From Flavobacterium alvei (lineage in GTDB: Bacteria; Bacteroidota; Bacteroidia; Flavobacteriales; Flavobacteriaceae), in assembly GCF_002920895.1 (NCBI RefSeq), contig NZ_PQVG01000002.1, positions 485,043 to 549,042 on the forward strand: DNA of 64,000 nt. The letters are read 5' to 3'. This document shows, in pieces, positions 38,249-48,418 of this stretch; the stretch's first letter is position 1, and the number at the start of each line of letters is the position of its first letter. Made by a program: the position numbers and the translations under genes. The notes beneath the pieces are model-generated. The model saw nothing but the letters and a program-made list of their open reading frames with translations, did no database searches and was not told the origin of the DNA.

Positions 38249-38629
38249 ATGAGAGAAAATGATATGTTAGAAAAAGAAGAGATTTTTTCTAAAGTTTTAA
38301 GAGCTGGAAGAAGAACCTATTTCTTTGATGTAAGAGCTACAAAAGCAGACGATTATTATATTACAATTACCGAAAGCAAGAAATTTACCGAAACCGATGG
38401 TTCATTTCACTTCAAAAAACACAAAATATATTTATACAAAGAAGATTTTGTAGCTTTCGCCGAAATTTTAGAAGAAATGACTTCTTACGTTTTGAACCAC
38501 AAAGGTGAAGAAGTAATCTCTGAAAGACACCAAAAAGATTATAAAAAAGAATATGATTTTGACAAAATCGAAGAAGAAAAAATCCCTTCTATTTCTAGTT
38601 TTACCAATATCGAATTTGAAGATATTTAG
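38249..38629 (+). CDS. PUR-domain DNA/RNA-binding protein
   Basis: The 126-residue product carries a Bacteroidota-type PUR repeat (IFSKVLRAGRRTYFFDVRATKADDYYITITESKK and a second beta-strand set ending in HKIYLYKEDFVAFAEIL), a family named after the eukaryotic Pur-alpha single-strand nucleic-acid binder (also listed as DUF3276). It is cytosolic. Such proteins are conserved in flavobacteria and spirochaetes, and their physiological target is unknown. It lies 70 bases after the ABC gene and is followed by a strong terminator. Confidence 0.85.
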   Translation: MRENDMLEKEEIFSKVLRAGRRTYFFDVRATKADDYYITITESKKFTETDGSFHFKKHKIYLYKEDFVAFAEILEEMTSYVLNHKGEEVISERHQKDYKKEYDFDKIEEEKIPSISSFTNIEFEDI

Positions 38630-38675
38630 ATTTTAATTCAATAAACCAAATAATAACTAACCAAACCCAACCACC

Positions 38676-38711
38676 AAGTCCAAAAGTCGCAAGATTTTTG
38701 GACTTTTTTTT
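38676..38711 (+). terminator. Rho-independent terminator of the PUR gene
   Basis: AAGTCCAAAA pairs with TTTTTGGACTT around an 8-9-base loop and is followed by eight T residues. Confidence 0.85.
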
Positions 38712-38740
38712 GCAATGTATCTCCAAAAACATCTAAATAA

Positions 38741-38768
38741 AAAATCCCAAAACTCTCGCTTTGGGATT
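38741..38768 (-). terminator. Rho-independent terminator of the cyclophilin-FKBP gene
   Basis: On the minus strand AATCCCAAA pairs with TTTGGGATT around an 8-base loop and is followed by a T-run. It again uses the AATCCCA arm. Confidence 0.8.
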
Positions 38769-38824
38769 AGATATATTTATGCAAAACAGTACAGACGTTG
38801 CAATGCAATGTCTCTATCGTTATT

Positions 38825-39757
38825 TTATTTTACATCCATTAATTCTACATCAAAAATTAAGGTTGCATTTGGTGGAATCACACCTCCAGCACCATTTGGC
38901 CCATATCCTAAATCAGATGGAATAACAAAACGAGCTTTATCTCCAACTTTCAATAAAGCAATTCCTTCGTCCCAACCTTCGATAACTTGACCAATACCCA
39001 ATTTGAATTCGATTGGTTTTTTTCTTGGATAGGAAGAATCAAACACTTTTCCGTTTTCTAATGACCCTTCGTAGTGAACAGATACTGTTTTTCCGGCTTC
39101 AGCTTGTTTTCCATTTCCTTTTTGAATGAATTGGTAACGCAATCCTGATTCTGTTTTTTCGAAACCTGCTGCTAATTTTTCCATTTTAGCTTCAGATTCT
39201 GCTTTCAAAGCAGCTAATTTTTTCAATCGAGCTCCTTTCAAACCAACATAAGCTTCAATTGCATTCCAATTTTTCGCTTCCGCTCCTACTCTAATAATTT
39301 CAAGAGTTTCTAATTTATCGCCTTGAGCAATAGCATCCACTACATCTTGACCTTCGATTACATGACCAAAAACAGTGTGTTTATCATCTAACCACGGAGT
39401 TGCAACGTGCGTAATAAAAAACTGAGAACCATTACTTCCTGGCCCTGAATTTGCCATAGACAAAACCCCTGGCGCATCGTGACGCAAATCTGAATGAAAT
39501 TCATCATCAAATTTATACCCAGGATCACCAGTTCCAGTTCCAAGAGGACAACCTCCTTGAATCATAAAATCTGGAATCACTCTATGAAAATTTAAACCAT
39601 CATAGAATTTTTGTCCTTGTGGTTTTATTTTGTTTTCCATATTTCCTTCTGCGAGTGCTACAAAATTCCCTACAGTTCCTGGTGTTAAATCGTGTGTCAA
39701 TTTTACTAAAATCGCCCCTTTTGCGGTATTGAATTTAGCGTATATTCCGTTTTCCAT
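38825..39757 (-). CDS. Dual-domain peptidyl-prolyl isomerase (cyclophilin-FKBP fusion)
   Basis: The 310-residue protein joins a cyclophilin (about residues 5-160: FHRVIPDFMIQGG, MANSGPGSNGSQFFI) to an FKBP (about 195-310: GKTVSVHYEGSL, GKVFDSS, VIEGWDEGIALLKVGDKARF, IPPNATLIFDVEL) through a Lys/Ala helical linker. Both active-site sets look intact. Fusions of this order are known from flavobacteria and spirochaetes as dual-family immunophilins. There is no signal peptide, so it is cytosolic and acts as a folding catalyst. Promoter box at 39781-39788. Confidence 0.95.
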   Translation of the reverse strand: MENGIYAKFNTAKGAILVKLTHDLTPGTVGNFVALAEGNMENKIKPQGQKFYDGLNFHRVIPDFMIQGGCPLGTGTGDPGYKFDDEFHSDLRHDAPGVLSMANSGPGSNGSQFFITHVATPWLDDKHTVFGHVIEGQDVVDAIAQGDKLETLEIIRVGAEAKNWNAIEAYVGLKGARLKKLAALKAESEAKMEKLAAGFEKTESGLRYQFIQKGNGKQAEAGKTVSVHYEGSLENGKVFDSSYPRKKPIEFKLGIGQVIEGWDEGIALLKVGDKARFVIPSDLGYGPNGAGGVIPPNATLIFDVELMDVK

Positions 39758-39780
39758 TTTTATTGTTTTTTATTGAGGTG

Positions 39781-39788
39781 CAAATTTA
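39781..39788 (-). promoter_or_regulatory. Promoter -7 box of the cyclophilin-FKBP gene
   Basis: The minus strand reads TAAATTTG, 24 bases before the start codon. Confidence 0.45.
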
Positions 39789-39843
39789 CAAAAATAATTA
39801 GAGTTGACGATTTGCAAATACAGTGATTTTTAAAATTCCCTTT

Positions 39844-40203
39844 TTAATAAGTCATTTTTTGCATAAAATCTTCGCGAATTGGACTAAAAACATCTATAAG
39901 CAAACCATCTTCAATACAAACCACACCGTGAATAATATGCGGCGGAATATAGAAACAATCGCCTTGTTTCATTACTTTGGTCACACCATTAATAGTTACT
40001 TCAAAGACTCCTTTGGCTACATTAGTTACTTGCGAATGATAATGTTCGTGAGGCGTTCCAATTGATCCTTGTTCGAAAAGAACATTGACCATCATAATCG
40101 TATCATCATACCCCATTATTTTACGCTTGATGCCTTCTCCCACTACTTCCCAGTCGAATTCATCGTCTTTTATAAATTCTTTACTTGCTCCAAAACTTTG
40201 CAT
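39844..40203 (-). CDS. Cupin-domain protein
   Basis: The 119-residue product is a single cupin barrel. The first metal motif is GTPHEHYHSQVTNVAKGVFE and the second is GDCFYIPPHIIHGVVC, together giving the His-His-Glu-His ligand set. Such small proteins include sugar isomerases, dioxygenases and regulators of sugar degradation; the exact reaction is unknown. It lies divergent from trmD, with a dispersed repeat element between them. Confidence 0.85.
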   Translation of the reverse strand: MQSFGASKEFIKDDEFDWEVVGEGIKRKIMGYDDTIMMVNVLFEQGSIGTPHEHYHSQVTNVAKGVFEVTINGVTKVMKQGDCFYIPPHIIHGVVCIEDGLLIDVFSPIREDFMQKMTY

Positions 40204-40287
40204 ATGTTATTGTTTTTGTGTCTAAAATTCGTTCTTGTAAAAGTAATTTTTTTCAATTAAGAAACAATGAAATTTATCACACCAATT

Positions 40288-40369
40288 CCTAGCCCAGATA
40301 GCAGTGGAAATCCTCCCGATTTTTCTTCGGGAGATTGTAACGAATAGCTGGAAATAGCTCCTGAAAAAA
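40288..40369 (+). repeat. Dispersed hairpin element, copy 1
   Basis: The element begins CCTAGCCCAGATAGCAGTGG, has a central hairpin CTCCCGA/TCGGGAG, and ends AGCTGGAAATAGCTCCTGA plus an A-run (40346-40369). Copy 2, in inverse orientation at 54794-54874, has nearly the same ends but a different central hairpin. Both lie between divergent genes. The conservation of ends and of pairing with different stem sequence suggests a structured RNA or a palindromic repeat. It resembles the abundant flavobacterial intergenic element sometimes described as Flavo-1-like; that name is from memory and not tested here. Confidence 0.75.
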
Positions 40370-40376
40370 AACTTTG

Positions 40377-40384
40377 TACATTTG
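40377..40384 (+). promoter_or_regulatory. Promoter -7 box of trmD
   Basis: TACATTTG lies 21 bases before the trmD ATG at 40406 and starts just 8 bases after the dispersed repeat. Confidence 0.45.
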
Positions 40385-40405
40385 CATCCTAGAAAAGAAA
40401 AAAAA

Positions 40406-41080
40406 ATGCGCATAGATATTATAACCGTATTACCTGAATTATTGCGAAGTCCGTTTGAGGCTTCGATAATGAAACGTGCTATTGACAAAGGAATTGTGGA
40501 AGTTCATTTTCATAATCTGAGAGATTATACGACCAATAAACAAAAAAGCGTGGACGATTATCCGTATGGTGGTGGTGCTGGAATGGTAATGAATATCCAG
40601 CCGATTGACGATTGTATTACACATCTCAAAAGCGAAAGAACTTACGACGAAATCATTTATATGTCGCCAGATGGTGATACTTTGAACCAAAAAATGGCCA
40701 ACACAATGTCGATGTATGAAAATATTATCATTCTTTGTGGTCATTATAAAGGTGTGGATCAACGCGTTCGTGATCATTTCATTACCAAAGAAATTTCGAT
40801 TGGCGATTATGTTTTGAGTGGCGGAGAATTGGGTGCTTTGGTGTTGTGCGATTCTATAATTCGATTGATTCCAGGTGTTTTGAGTGATGAAACTTCGGCA
40901 TTAACGGATAGTTTCCAAGATAATTTATTATCAGGCCCAATATATACAAGACCTGCGGATTATAAAGGTTGGAAAGTTCCAGAAGTTTTAACCAGCGGAA
41001 ATTTTGCCAAAATCGACAAATGGAGAGAAGATATGGCTTATGAACATACTAAAAATAGACGACCGGATTTGCTAGAATAG
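40406..41080 (+). CDS. trmD: tRNA (guanine-37-N1)-methyltransferase
   Basis: The 224-residue SPOUT methyltransferase places m1G37 in tRNAs to prevent frameshifting. It has the trefoil-knot motifs [22 protein letters not shown] and [16 protein letters not shown]. The start chosen is the ATG at 40406, giving [13 protein letters not shown], the usual TrmD start. A possible upstream TTG at 40382 would add eight residues but overlaps the promoter box TACATTTG and is unlikely. rplS follows but has its own promoter about 110 bases later. Confidence 0.96.
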   Translation: MRIDIITVLPELLRSPFEASIMKRAIDKGIVEVHFHNLRDYTTNKQKSVDDYPYGGGAGMVMNIQPIDDCITHLKSERTYDEIIYMSPDGDTLNQKMANTMSMYENIIILCGHYKGVDQRVRDHFITKEISIGDYVLSGGELGALVLCDSIIRLIPGVLSDETSALTDSFQDNLLSGPIYTRPADYKGWKVPEVLTSGNFAKIDKWREDMAYEHTKNRRPDLLE

Positions 41081-41153
41081 TCTGAAAGTCCAAAGTTCAA
41101 AAGTCTGAAAATAACGTTATGCGAAAATATCAATAAAAAGATTAAAAAAAATC

Positions 41154-41186
41154 GTAATTCATAATTCATAATTCATAATTTATAAT
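41154..41186. repeat. Short tandem repeat of a 7-base AATTCAT unit
   Basis: About four to five consecutive copies of the 7-base word AATTCAT, with the last changed to AATTTAT, lie immediately before the -7 box of rplS. The tract is low-complexity and could change copy number by slippage. Confidence 0.7.
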
Positions 41187-41194
41187 TATTTTTG
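41187..41194 (+). promoter_or_regulatory. Promoter -7 box of rplS
   Basis: TATTTTTG (TAnnTTTG form) is 72 bases before the ATG, leaving an unusually long leader for this genome. Confidence 0.45.
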
Positions 41195-41199
41195 CGCCC

Positions 41200-41266
41200 T
41201 CATTAGACCAACCTCTGGCGAAATCCGTGAATGTTGCTCTTTTTAAAACCATAAAATAAAAATAAA
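41200..41266 (+). promoter_or_regulatory. Possible L19 leader (autoregulatory 5' region)
   Basis: The region between the rplS promoter box and the start codon includes CATTAGACCAACC ... GTGAATGTTG, in which CATT/AATG and CAAC/GTTG can pair. Ribosomal protein leaders bound by their own protein are known for L19 in other bacteria, and one has been proposed in flavobacteria. The pairing here is short, so this is only a candidate. Confidence 0.35.
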
Positions 41267-41617
41267 ATGGCAGATTTATTGAAATTCGTTCAAGACGAAT
41301 TCGTAACAAGAAAAGATTTCCCTGAATTTGGAGCTGGAGACACAATCACAGTTTTCTATGAAATTAAAGAGGGTGAAAAAACAAGAACACAGTTTTTTAA
41401 AGGTGTTGTTATTCAAAGAAGAGGTTCTGGAAACACAGAAACTTTCACAATTCGTAAAATGTCAGGTGCAATTGGTGTAGAGCGTATCTTCCCAGTTAAC
41501 TTGCCAGCTTTGCAAAAAATTGAAATCAACAAGAAAGGTGCTGTACGTAGAGCTAGAATTTTCTACTTCAGACAACTTACTGGTAAAAAAGCTAAAATTA
41601 GAGATAAAAGAAGATAG
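41267..41617 (+). CDS. rplS: 50S ribosomal protein L19
   Basis: The 116-residue protein sits at the 30S-50S interface. The typical L19 motifs are present: FGAGDTITVFYEIKEGEKTRTQ, FKGVVIQRRGSG, TFTIRKMSGAIGVERIFPVNLP and the C-terminal RARIFYFRQLTGKKAKIRDKRR. Length is normal. It is followed by a strong terminator. It is one of the better translated genes here, judged by less extreme AT codon use. Confidence 0.97.
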   Translation: MADLLKFVQDEFVTRKDFPEFGAGDTITVFYEIKEGEKTRTQFFKGVVIQRRGSGNTETFTIRKMSGAIGVERIFPVNLPALQKIEINKKGAVRRARIFYFRQLTGKKAKIRDKRR

Positions 41618-41636
41618 TCAACTATCTCTTTGTTAT

Positions 41637-41668
41637 AAAACTCCCAATTTATTTGGGAGTTTTTTTTG
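41637..41668 (+). terminator. Rho-independent terminator of rplS
   Basis: AACTCCCAA pairs with TTGGGAGTT around a 5-base loop, followed by T residues. Confidence 0.85.
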
Positions 41669-41865
41669 ACCAAAAATCAAAATACTTTACAATATAATCA
41701 GCAAAATTAAAGATTTCAACCATTTTCCATTTTTCAATTTAATAAAACTTAGAAGCGAATATTTAACAATTCTCTTTTAGCAAATTAAAAAATCATAATT
41801 TCATAAATATTAGGGCTAAAGCAAACTTAATTGAGATTGTTTTCGATTTACGAAAACGTTTTTCT

Positions 41866-41873
41866 TACATTTG
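41866..41873 (+). promoter_or_regulatory. Promoter -7 box of icd
   Basis: TACATTTG lies 35 bases before the ATG at 41909. Confidence 0.45.
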
Positions 41874-41893
41874 TTGCCCAAAATAAATACTAA

Positions 41894-44131
<2,238 letters not shown>

Positions 44132-44159
44132 ATGTTTTTTTACAATTATAGAACACTAA

Positions 44160-44191
44160 TAAAGACGACTTTCGGGTCGTCTTTTTTTTTA
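44160..44191 (+). terminator. Rho-independent terminator of icd
   Basis: AAAGACGAC pairs with GTCGTCTTT around a short loop and is followed by nine T residues. Confidence 0.88.
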
Positions 44192-44246
44192 TATATTTGA
44201 ATGAACCAAAAAATATCCAACAGATTTTAAAAACAAACTTCTGAAA

Positions 44247-44663
44247 ATGACAGCAAAAAAAACCATTACTGTAGAAACACTTATAAAAGCTCCCATCGAA
44301 AAAATTTGGGAATTCTGGACAAATCCCGAAGACATCACAAAATGGTGCACTGCTTCTGAAGATTGGCACACCACCCGAGCCGAAAACAATCTGAAAACTG
44401 GAGGTAAATTCCTCACCAGAATGGAAGCCAAAGACGGCAGTTTTGGCTTTGATTTCGAAGGGATTTATACTGATGTAATAACCAATGAAAAAATTGGTTA
44501 CACCACTTTGGATGACAGAAAAGTAGATATTACATTTTCACAAACCGAAAGTGGAATCCAAATCACGGAAACTTTTGAAGCCGAAAACGAAAATCCCATT
44601 GAAATGCAAAAAATGGGTTGGCAAGCTATTTTAAATAATTTTAAAAATTACACTGAAAAATAA
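44247..44663 (+). CDS. SRPBCC (AHSA1-type) domain protein
   Basis: The 138-residue product is a START/SRPBCC-fold small protein of the activator-of-Hsp90 homology (AHSA1) type: the start TITVETLIKAPIEKIWEFWTNPEDITKW, the middle GGKFLTRMEAKDGS and the C-terminal helix GWQAILNNFKNYTEK. It binds a hydrophobic ligand in a cavity; the natural ligand is unknown. The next gene lies in the same reading frame 18 bases after its stop codon, which matters for how that gene begins. Confidence 0.85.
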   Translation: MTAKKTITVETLIKAPIEKIWEFWTNPEDITKWCTASEDWHTTRAENNLKTGGKFLTRMEAKDGSFGFDFEGIYTDVITNEKIGYTTLDDRKVDITFSQTESGIQITETFEAENENPIEMQKMGWQAILNNFKNYTEK

Positions 44664-44681
44664 TCTTTTAAAAAAACTAAG

Positions 44682-45521
44682 ATAAAAAAGCCTATTTATC
44701 CTTGCTTATGGTTTGATGGTAATGCAAAAGCATCAGCCGATTTTTATTGTTCCATTTTCAAAAATTCAAAAATAATAAATAACACTCCAATGGTGGTGCG
44801 TTTTGAAATTGAAGGTAAATTGATTATGGGGTTAAACGGTGGACCAATGTTCAAAATAAATCCATCCATATCTCTTTTTGTCACTTGTGAAACCAATGAA
44901 GAAATAGAATCTATTTGGAACCAGCTATCAAAAGAAGGAACTATAATGATGCCTTTAGACCAATATCCTTGGAGTGAAAAATATGGTTTTGTTGCTGATA
45001 AATTTGGCGTTTGCTGGCAATTAATGCTGGGGGAAATTCCGCCAAATAGACAGAAAATAATGCCTTGCTTTCTATTTGTTGGAGAACAATACGGCAAAGC
45101 TCAAGCAGCTATAAAACAATACACTTCCATTTTCCCCAATTCAAAAATACAAAATTTGAGTATTGATGAATCTGAAGATCAGCAACAAGCCGGAAGTTTA
45201 AAATTTGGTAATTTCACCTTAGAAAACCAATTATTTGCTGCGATGGATGGTTTGGGCGAACACCATTTTCAATTTAACGAGGGGGTTTCGTTGGTTGTGG
45301 AATGCGATAATCAAAGTGAAATTGATTCATATTGGACAAAACTAACTGAAGGCGGAAGCGAAAGTCAGTGTGGCTGGCTCAAAGATAGATTTGGCGTTTC
45401 TTGGCAAATTGTACCAACCATTTTAAGTGAATTGATGTCCGATCCCGAAAAAGCACCTAGAGTCGTTCAAGCTTTTATGAAAATGAAAAAGTTTGATATC
45501 GAAACTTTGTTAAATACCTAA
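44682..45521 (+). CDS. Two-domain VOC (PhnB-like/glyoxalase superfamily) protein with non-standard start
   Basis: Two tandem PhnB-type VOC domains are present, about residues 1-130 and 140-280. The first begins with KKPIYPCLWFDGNAKASADFYCSIF, encoded from 44685, but no ATG, GTG or TTG precedes it: between the stop of the SRPBCC gene (44661-44663) and this segment the only plausible initiator is ATA at 44682. The first ATG, at 44790, would cut away 36 residues, including the first strand and helix. The frame is the same as the preceding gene. The call as one gene is certain; the start is not. Confidence 0.8.
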   Translation: MKKPIYPCLWFDGNAKASADFYCSIFKNSKIINNTPMVVRFEIEGKLIMGLNGGPMFKINPSISLFVTCETNEEIESIWNQLSKEGTIMMPLDQYPWSEKYGFVADKFGVCWQLMLGEIPPNRQKIMPCFLFVGEQYGKAQAAIKQYTSIFPNSKIQNLSIDESEDQQQAGSLKFGNFTLENQLFAAMDGLGEHHFQFNEGVSLVVECDNQSEIDSYWTKLTEGGSESQCGWLKDRFGVSWQIVPTILSELMSDPEKAPRVVQAFMKMKKFDIETLLNT

Positions 45522-45531
45522 AACAACTATT

Positions 45532-45897
45532 TTGAAGACCATTTTCAAAGATATAGACCATTATATTTCTGTTCAAACTCCAGATGTTCAAGTTCTTTTG
45601 GAGCAAATGCGGCAAATCATAAAAAAAGCTGCTCCAAAAGCTGAAGAAGTAATCAGTTATAATATGCCTGCATTTAAATATCACGGAATGTTGGTTTACT
45701 TTGCAGCTTATAAAAATCACATCGGTTTTTACGCTACACCAACGGGACACTCTCAATTCAAGGAAGAATTATCGATTTACAAACAAGGAAAAGGTTCGGT
45801 TCAATTCCCTTTGACAAAGCCTTTACCATTAGATTTAATTTCAAGAATAGTTCAATTTAGGATGAATGAAAACCTAATAAAATCAACTAAAAAATAA
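45532..45897 (+). CDS. DUF1801 (YdhG-like) protein, TTG start
   Basis: The 121-residue protein is of the DUF1801 / YdhG type: IDHYISVQTPDVQVLLEQMRQIIKKAAPKAEEVISYNMPAFKYHG, then the GFYATPTGHSQF and KGSVQFPLTKPLP motifs. Its start is TTG in the context TATTTTGAAGAC, similar to the TTG start of the outer-membrane gene at 30554. It is 10 bases after the VOC gene stop. The three small proteins (SRPBCC, VOC, DUF1801) make a commonly seen flavobacterial cluster without assigned function. Confidence 0.83.
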   Translation: MKTIFKDIDHYISVQTPDVQVLLEQMRQIIKKAAPKAEEVISYNMPAFKYHGMLVYFAAYKNHIGFYATPTGHSQFKEELSIYKQGKGSVQFPLTKPLPLDLISRIVQFRMNENLIKSTKK

Positions 45898-46011
45898 GCC
45901 AAGCAATAAGCTAAATTGTTGTTTACCATTAAAAACTTTATAAAACTTTAACGTTTGTTTTCCTGCTTATAGCTTTGGATTTTACGAAATTTGCAACTCA
46001 AAAATTTAGAA

Positions 46012-48414
46012 ATGATTTCAAAGAAAATTATTGCCTTATTGCTGTTTTTTTTAACCACAATTGATTCTTTTTCCCAAGACACAAACTCCAGTGAACTAAC
46101 AAAGCAAAAATTCACATTGAGTGGAACCATTACCGATGCCAATAGCAATGAAACGCTAATTGGAGTAAACGTTTCCATCGCTGAATTAAAAACTGGGGTA
46201 ACAACCAATGAATACGGGTTTTATTCTATAACGCTACCAAAAGGAAACTACACCTTGCAAATTGCGTATTTGGGTTTTCAAAATATGGAAGAAAAAATTC
46301 AATTATCTCAAAATTTTAAAAGAAATTTCAAACTACAAAGTAGCGAACAACAATTGCAAGAAGTTGTAGTCACCTCCAACAAAAAAAGCACCAACATCAA
46401 AACGCCCGAAATGAGTGTGAACAAACTCTCGATGGGAACCATCAAAAAAATGCCTGTGGTTTTGGGAGAAACCGATGTGTTGAAATCCATTTTATTGCTT
46501 CCAGGAGTTACAAACGCTGGCGAAGGACAATCGGGTTTTAATGTTCGTGGTGGTGGTGCCGATCAGAATCTGGTTTTATTAGACGAGGCTACAATATTCA
46601 ATTCCTCTCACGTTTTTGGTTTTTTCTCGGTTTTTAATCCCGATGCGATTAAGGATTTAAAACTCTACAAAGGAGGAATCCCGTCACGTTACGGAGGTCG
46701 AGCTTCTTCTGTTTTGGACATTTATCAAAAAGACGGGAACAGCAATAATTTTCATATGAACGGAGGAATTGGTTTAATCTCCAGTCGATTATTAGCCGAA
46801 GGTCCGATTGTGAAAGACAAAGGCTCTTTCCTAATTGGTGGTCGAACTTCCTATGCACATTTGTTCTTGAAATTGGCAGACAATGACAATTCGGCTTCGT
46901 TTTATGATTTGAATGCCAAATTAAATTACAAACTAAACGCTAATAATAGCCTTTATGTTTCGAGTTATTTTGGTAGAGATTTTTTTAATATTAGCAAAGA
47001 ATTTCAAAATACGTACGGCAACAGCACTTTCAATTTAAGATGGAATCATTTGTTTTCCGAAAGACATTTCTCTAATTTGTCGGCCATTTTTAGTGATTAT
47101 TATTACGGTTTAACCCTGTCTTCGGTAGGTTTTGATTGGCAATCGAGTATTAAAAATTTCAATATAAAATATGATTTAAAATACTATTTGAACGACAAAA
47201 TCAAATTGAGTTATGGACTGAATTCTATTTATTACAAATTCAATCCAGGAACAATCGAACCCATTGATGCCAATTCGAGTATTAATTTCAAGCAATTGGA
47301 CAAGAAAAATGCTTTTGAACCTTCCATTTATTTGGAAGCAGAGCACCAAGCCACTCAAAAATTATCGTTTATGTATGGTTTGCGCTACAGTATGTTTTAT
47401 AGATTGGGAGCATCAACTGTTAATCTATACGAAAACAATCAAGCCGTAACCTTCAACGACCAACTCAAAATTTACGAAAAAGGAGTGCCAACAGGAACAA
47501 AATCTTACGGTTATAATGAAGTAATCACCTCGTTTTCAAATTTAGAACCTCGTTTTTCTAGTTCGTATGTTTTAGACGAAAAATCATCGGTAAAAGCCAG
47601 TTACAACCGAATGGTGCAATACCTCCAATTGGTTTCGAATACTACCTCACCTACTCCGTTAGATATTTGGACACCAAGCGATCAATACATTCAACCGCAA
47701 ATTGCCGATCAAGTGGCTGCGGGTTATTTCAGAAATTTCAAAGACGATATGTATTCTTTGGAAGTGGAAAGTTTTTACAAAAAAGTAAAAAACCGAATCG
47801 ATTATATTGATGGTGCTGATTTAATTGCCAACAACGCCATCGAACAAGTAATCCTCAACGGACAATTGCGAGCGTATGGATTGGAATTGATGTTGCGCAA
47901 AAACAGTGGTAAATTCAACGGTTGGGTTGCATATACTTTGTCTAATTCAGAACAACAAACCCCTGGTAGAACTCTAAATGAAACCGGAATCAACAACGGA
48001 AATTGGTACAAATCGGGTTATCATAAATTGCACAATTTGGCTGTAACGGCTAATTACAATTTGAATCCAAAATGGACTTTCGGAGGAAATTTCATCTTGC
48101 AATCGGGTCAACCTGTGACTTTTCCGAACGGACAATACCAATACCAAGGCATTACTGTTCCTAGTTATGGCGGTCGAAACGAAAACAACCTGCCATTATA
48201 CCACCATTTAGATTTGGCGGCAACTTACACACCTAAACCCGAGAAAAGAAAAGGATGGCAGAGCGAATGGGTTTTTAGTGTTTACAACATCTATAATCGA
48301 AAAAATGCCGCTTCGATTAGCTTCCGAGAAAACCAAACATCTGGAGCTAATGAAGCTGTCAAATTATCCATTTTTGGCGCAGTTCCATCTGTGAGTTATA
48401 ATTTCAAATTCTAA
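46012..48414 (+). CDS. TonB-dependent receptor
   Basis: From the ATG at 46012 the protein is 800 residues; the TTG at 45991 would add seven residues before the signal peptide and is unlikely. The signal peptide ends near DSFSQ. A carboxypeptidase-regulatory-like domain (about 30-115, GTITDANSNETLIGVNVSIAEL) precedes the plug (about 120-225, GEGQSGFNVRGGGADQNLVLLDEATIFN, GGIPSRYGGRASSVLDI) and the beta barrel ending in SYNFKF. It imports a substrate across the outer membrane using TonB energy. The DUF4249 lipoprotein gene begins 4 bases downstream and is the usual partner. Substrate unknown. Confidence 0.93.
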   Translation: MISKKIIALLLFFLTTIDSFSQDTNSSELTKQKFTLSGTITDANSNETLIGVNVSIAELKTGVTTNEYGFYSITLPKGNYTLQIAYLGFQNMEEKIQLSQNFKRNFKLQSSEQQLQEVVVTSNKKSTNIKTPEMSVNKLSMGTIKKMPVVLGETDVLKSILLLPGVTNAGEGQSGFNVRGGGADQNLVLLDEATIFNSSHVFGFFSVFNPDAIKDLKLYKGGIPSRYGGRASSVLDIYQKDGNSNNFHMNGGIGLISSRLLAEGPIVKDKGSFLIGGRTSYAHLFLKLADNDNSASFYDLNAKLNYKLNANNSLYVSSYFGRDFFNISKEFQNTYGNSTFNLRWNHLFSERHFSNLSAIFSDYYYGLTLSSVGFDWQSSIKNFNIKYDLKYYLNDKIKLSYGLNSIYYKFNPGTIEPIDANSSINFKQLDKKNAFEPSIYLEAEHQATQKLSFMYGLRYSMFYRLGASTVNLYENNQAVTFNDQLKIYEKGVPTGTKSYGYNEVITSFSNLEPRFSSSYVLDEKSSVKASYNRMVQYLQLVSNTTSPTPLDIWTPSDQYIQPQIADQVAAGYFRNFKDDMYSLEVESFYKKVKNRIDYIDGADLIANNAIEQVILNGQLRAYGLELMLRKNSGKFNGWVAYTLSNSEQQTPGRTLNETGINNGNWYKSGYHKLHNLAVTANYNLNPKWTFGGNFILQSGQPVTFPNGQYQYQGITVPSYGGRNENNLPLYHHLDLAATYTPKPEKRKGWQSEWVFSVYNIYNRKNAASISFRENQTSGANEAVKLSIFGAVPSVSYNFKF

Positions 48415-48418
48415 AACT

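Noticed and set aside
45991..46011. TTG as start of the TonB receptor
   Set aside because: The ATG at 46012 lies directly at the signal peptide; the TTG would add seven residues that do not fit a signal sequence.
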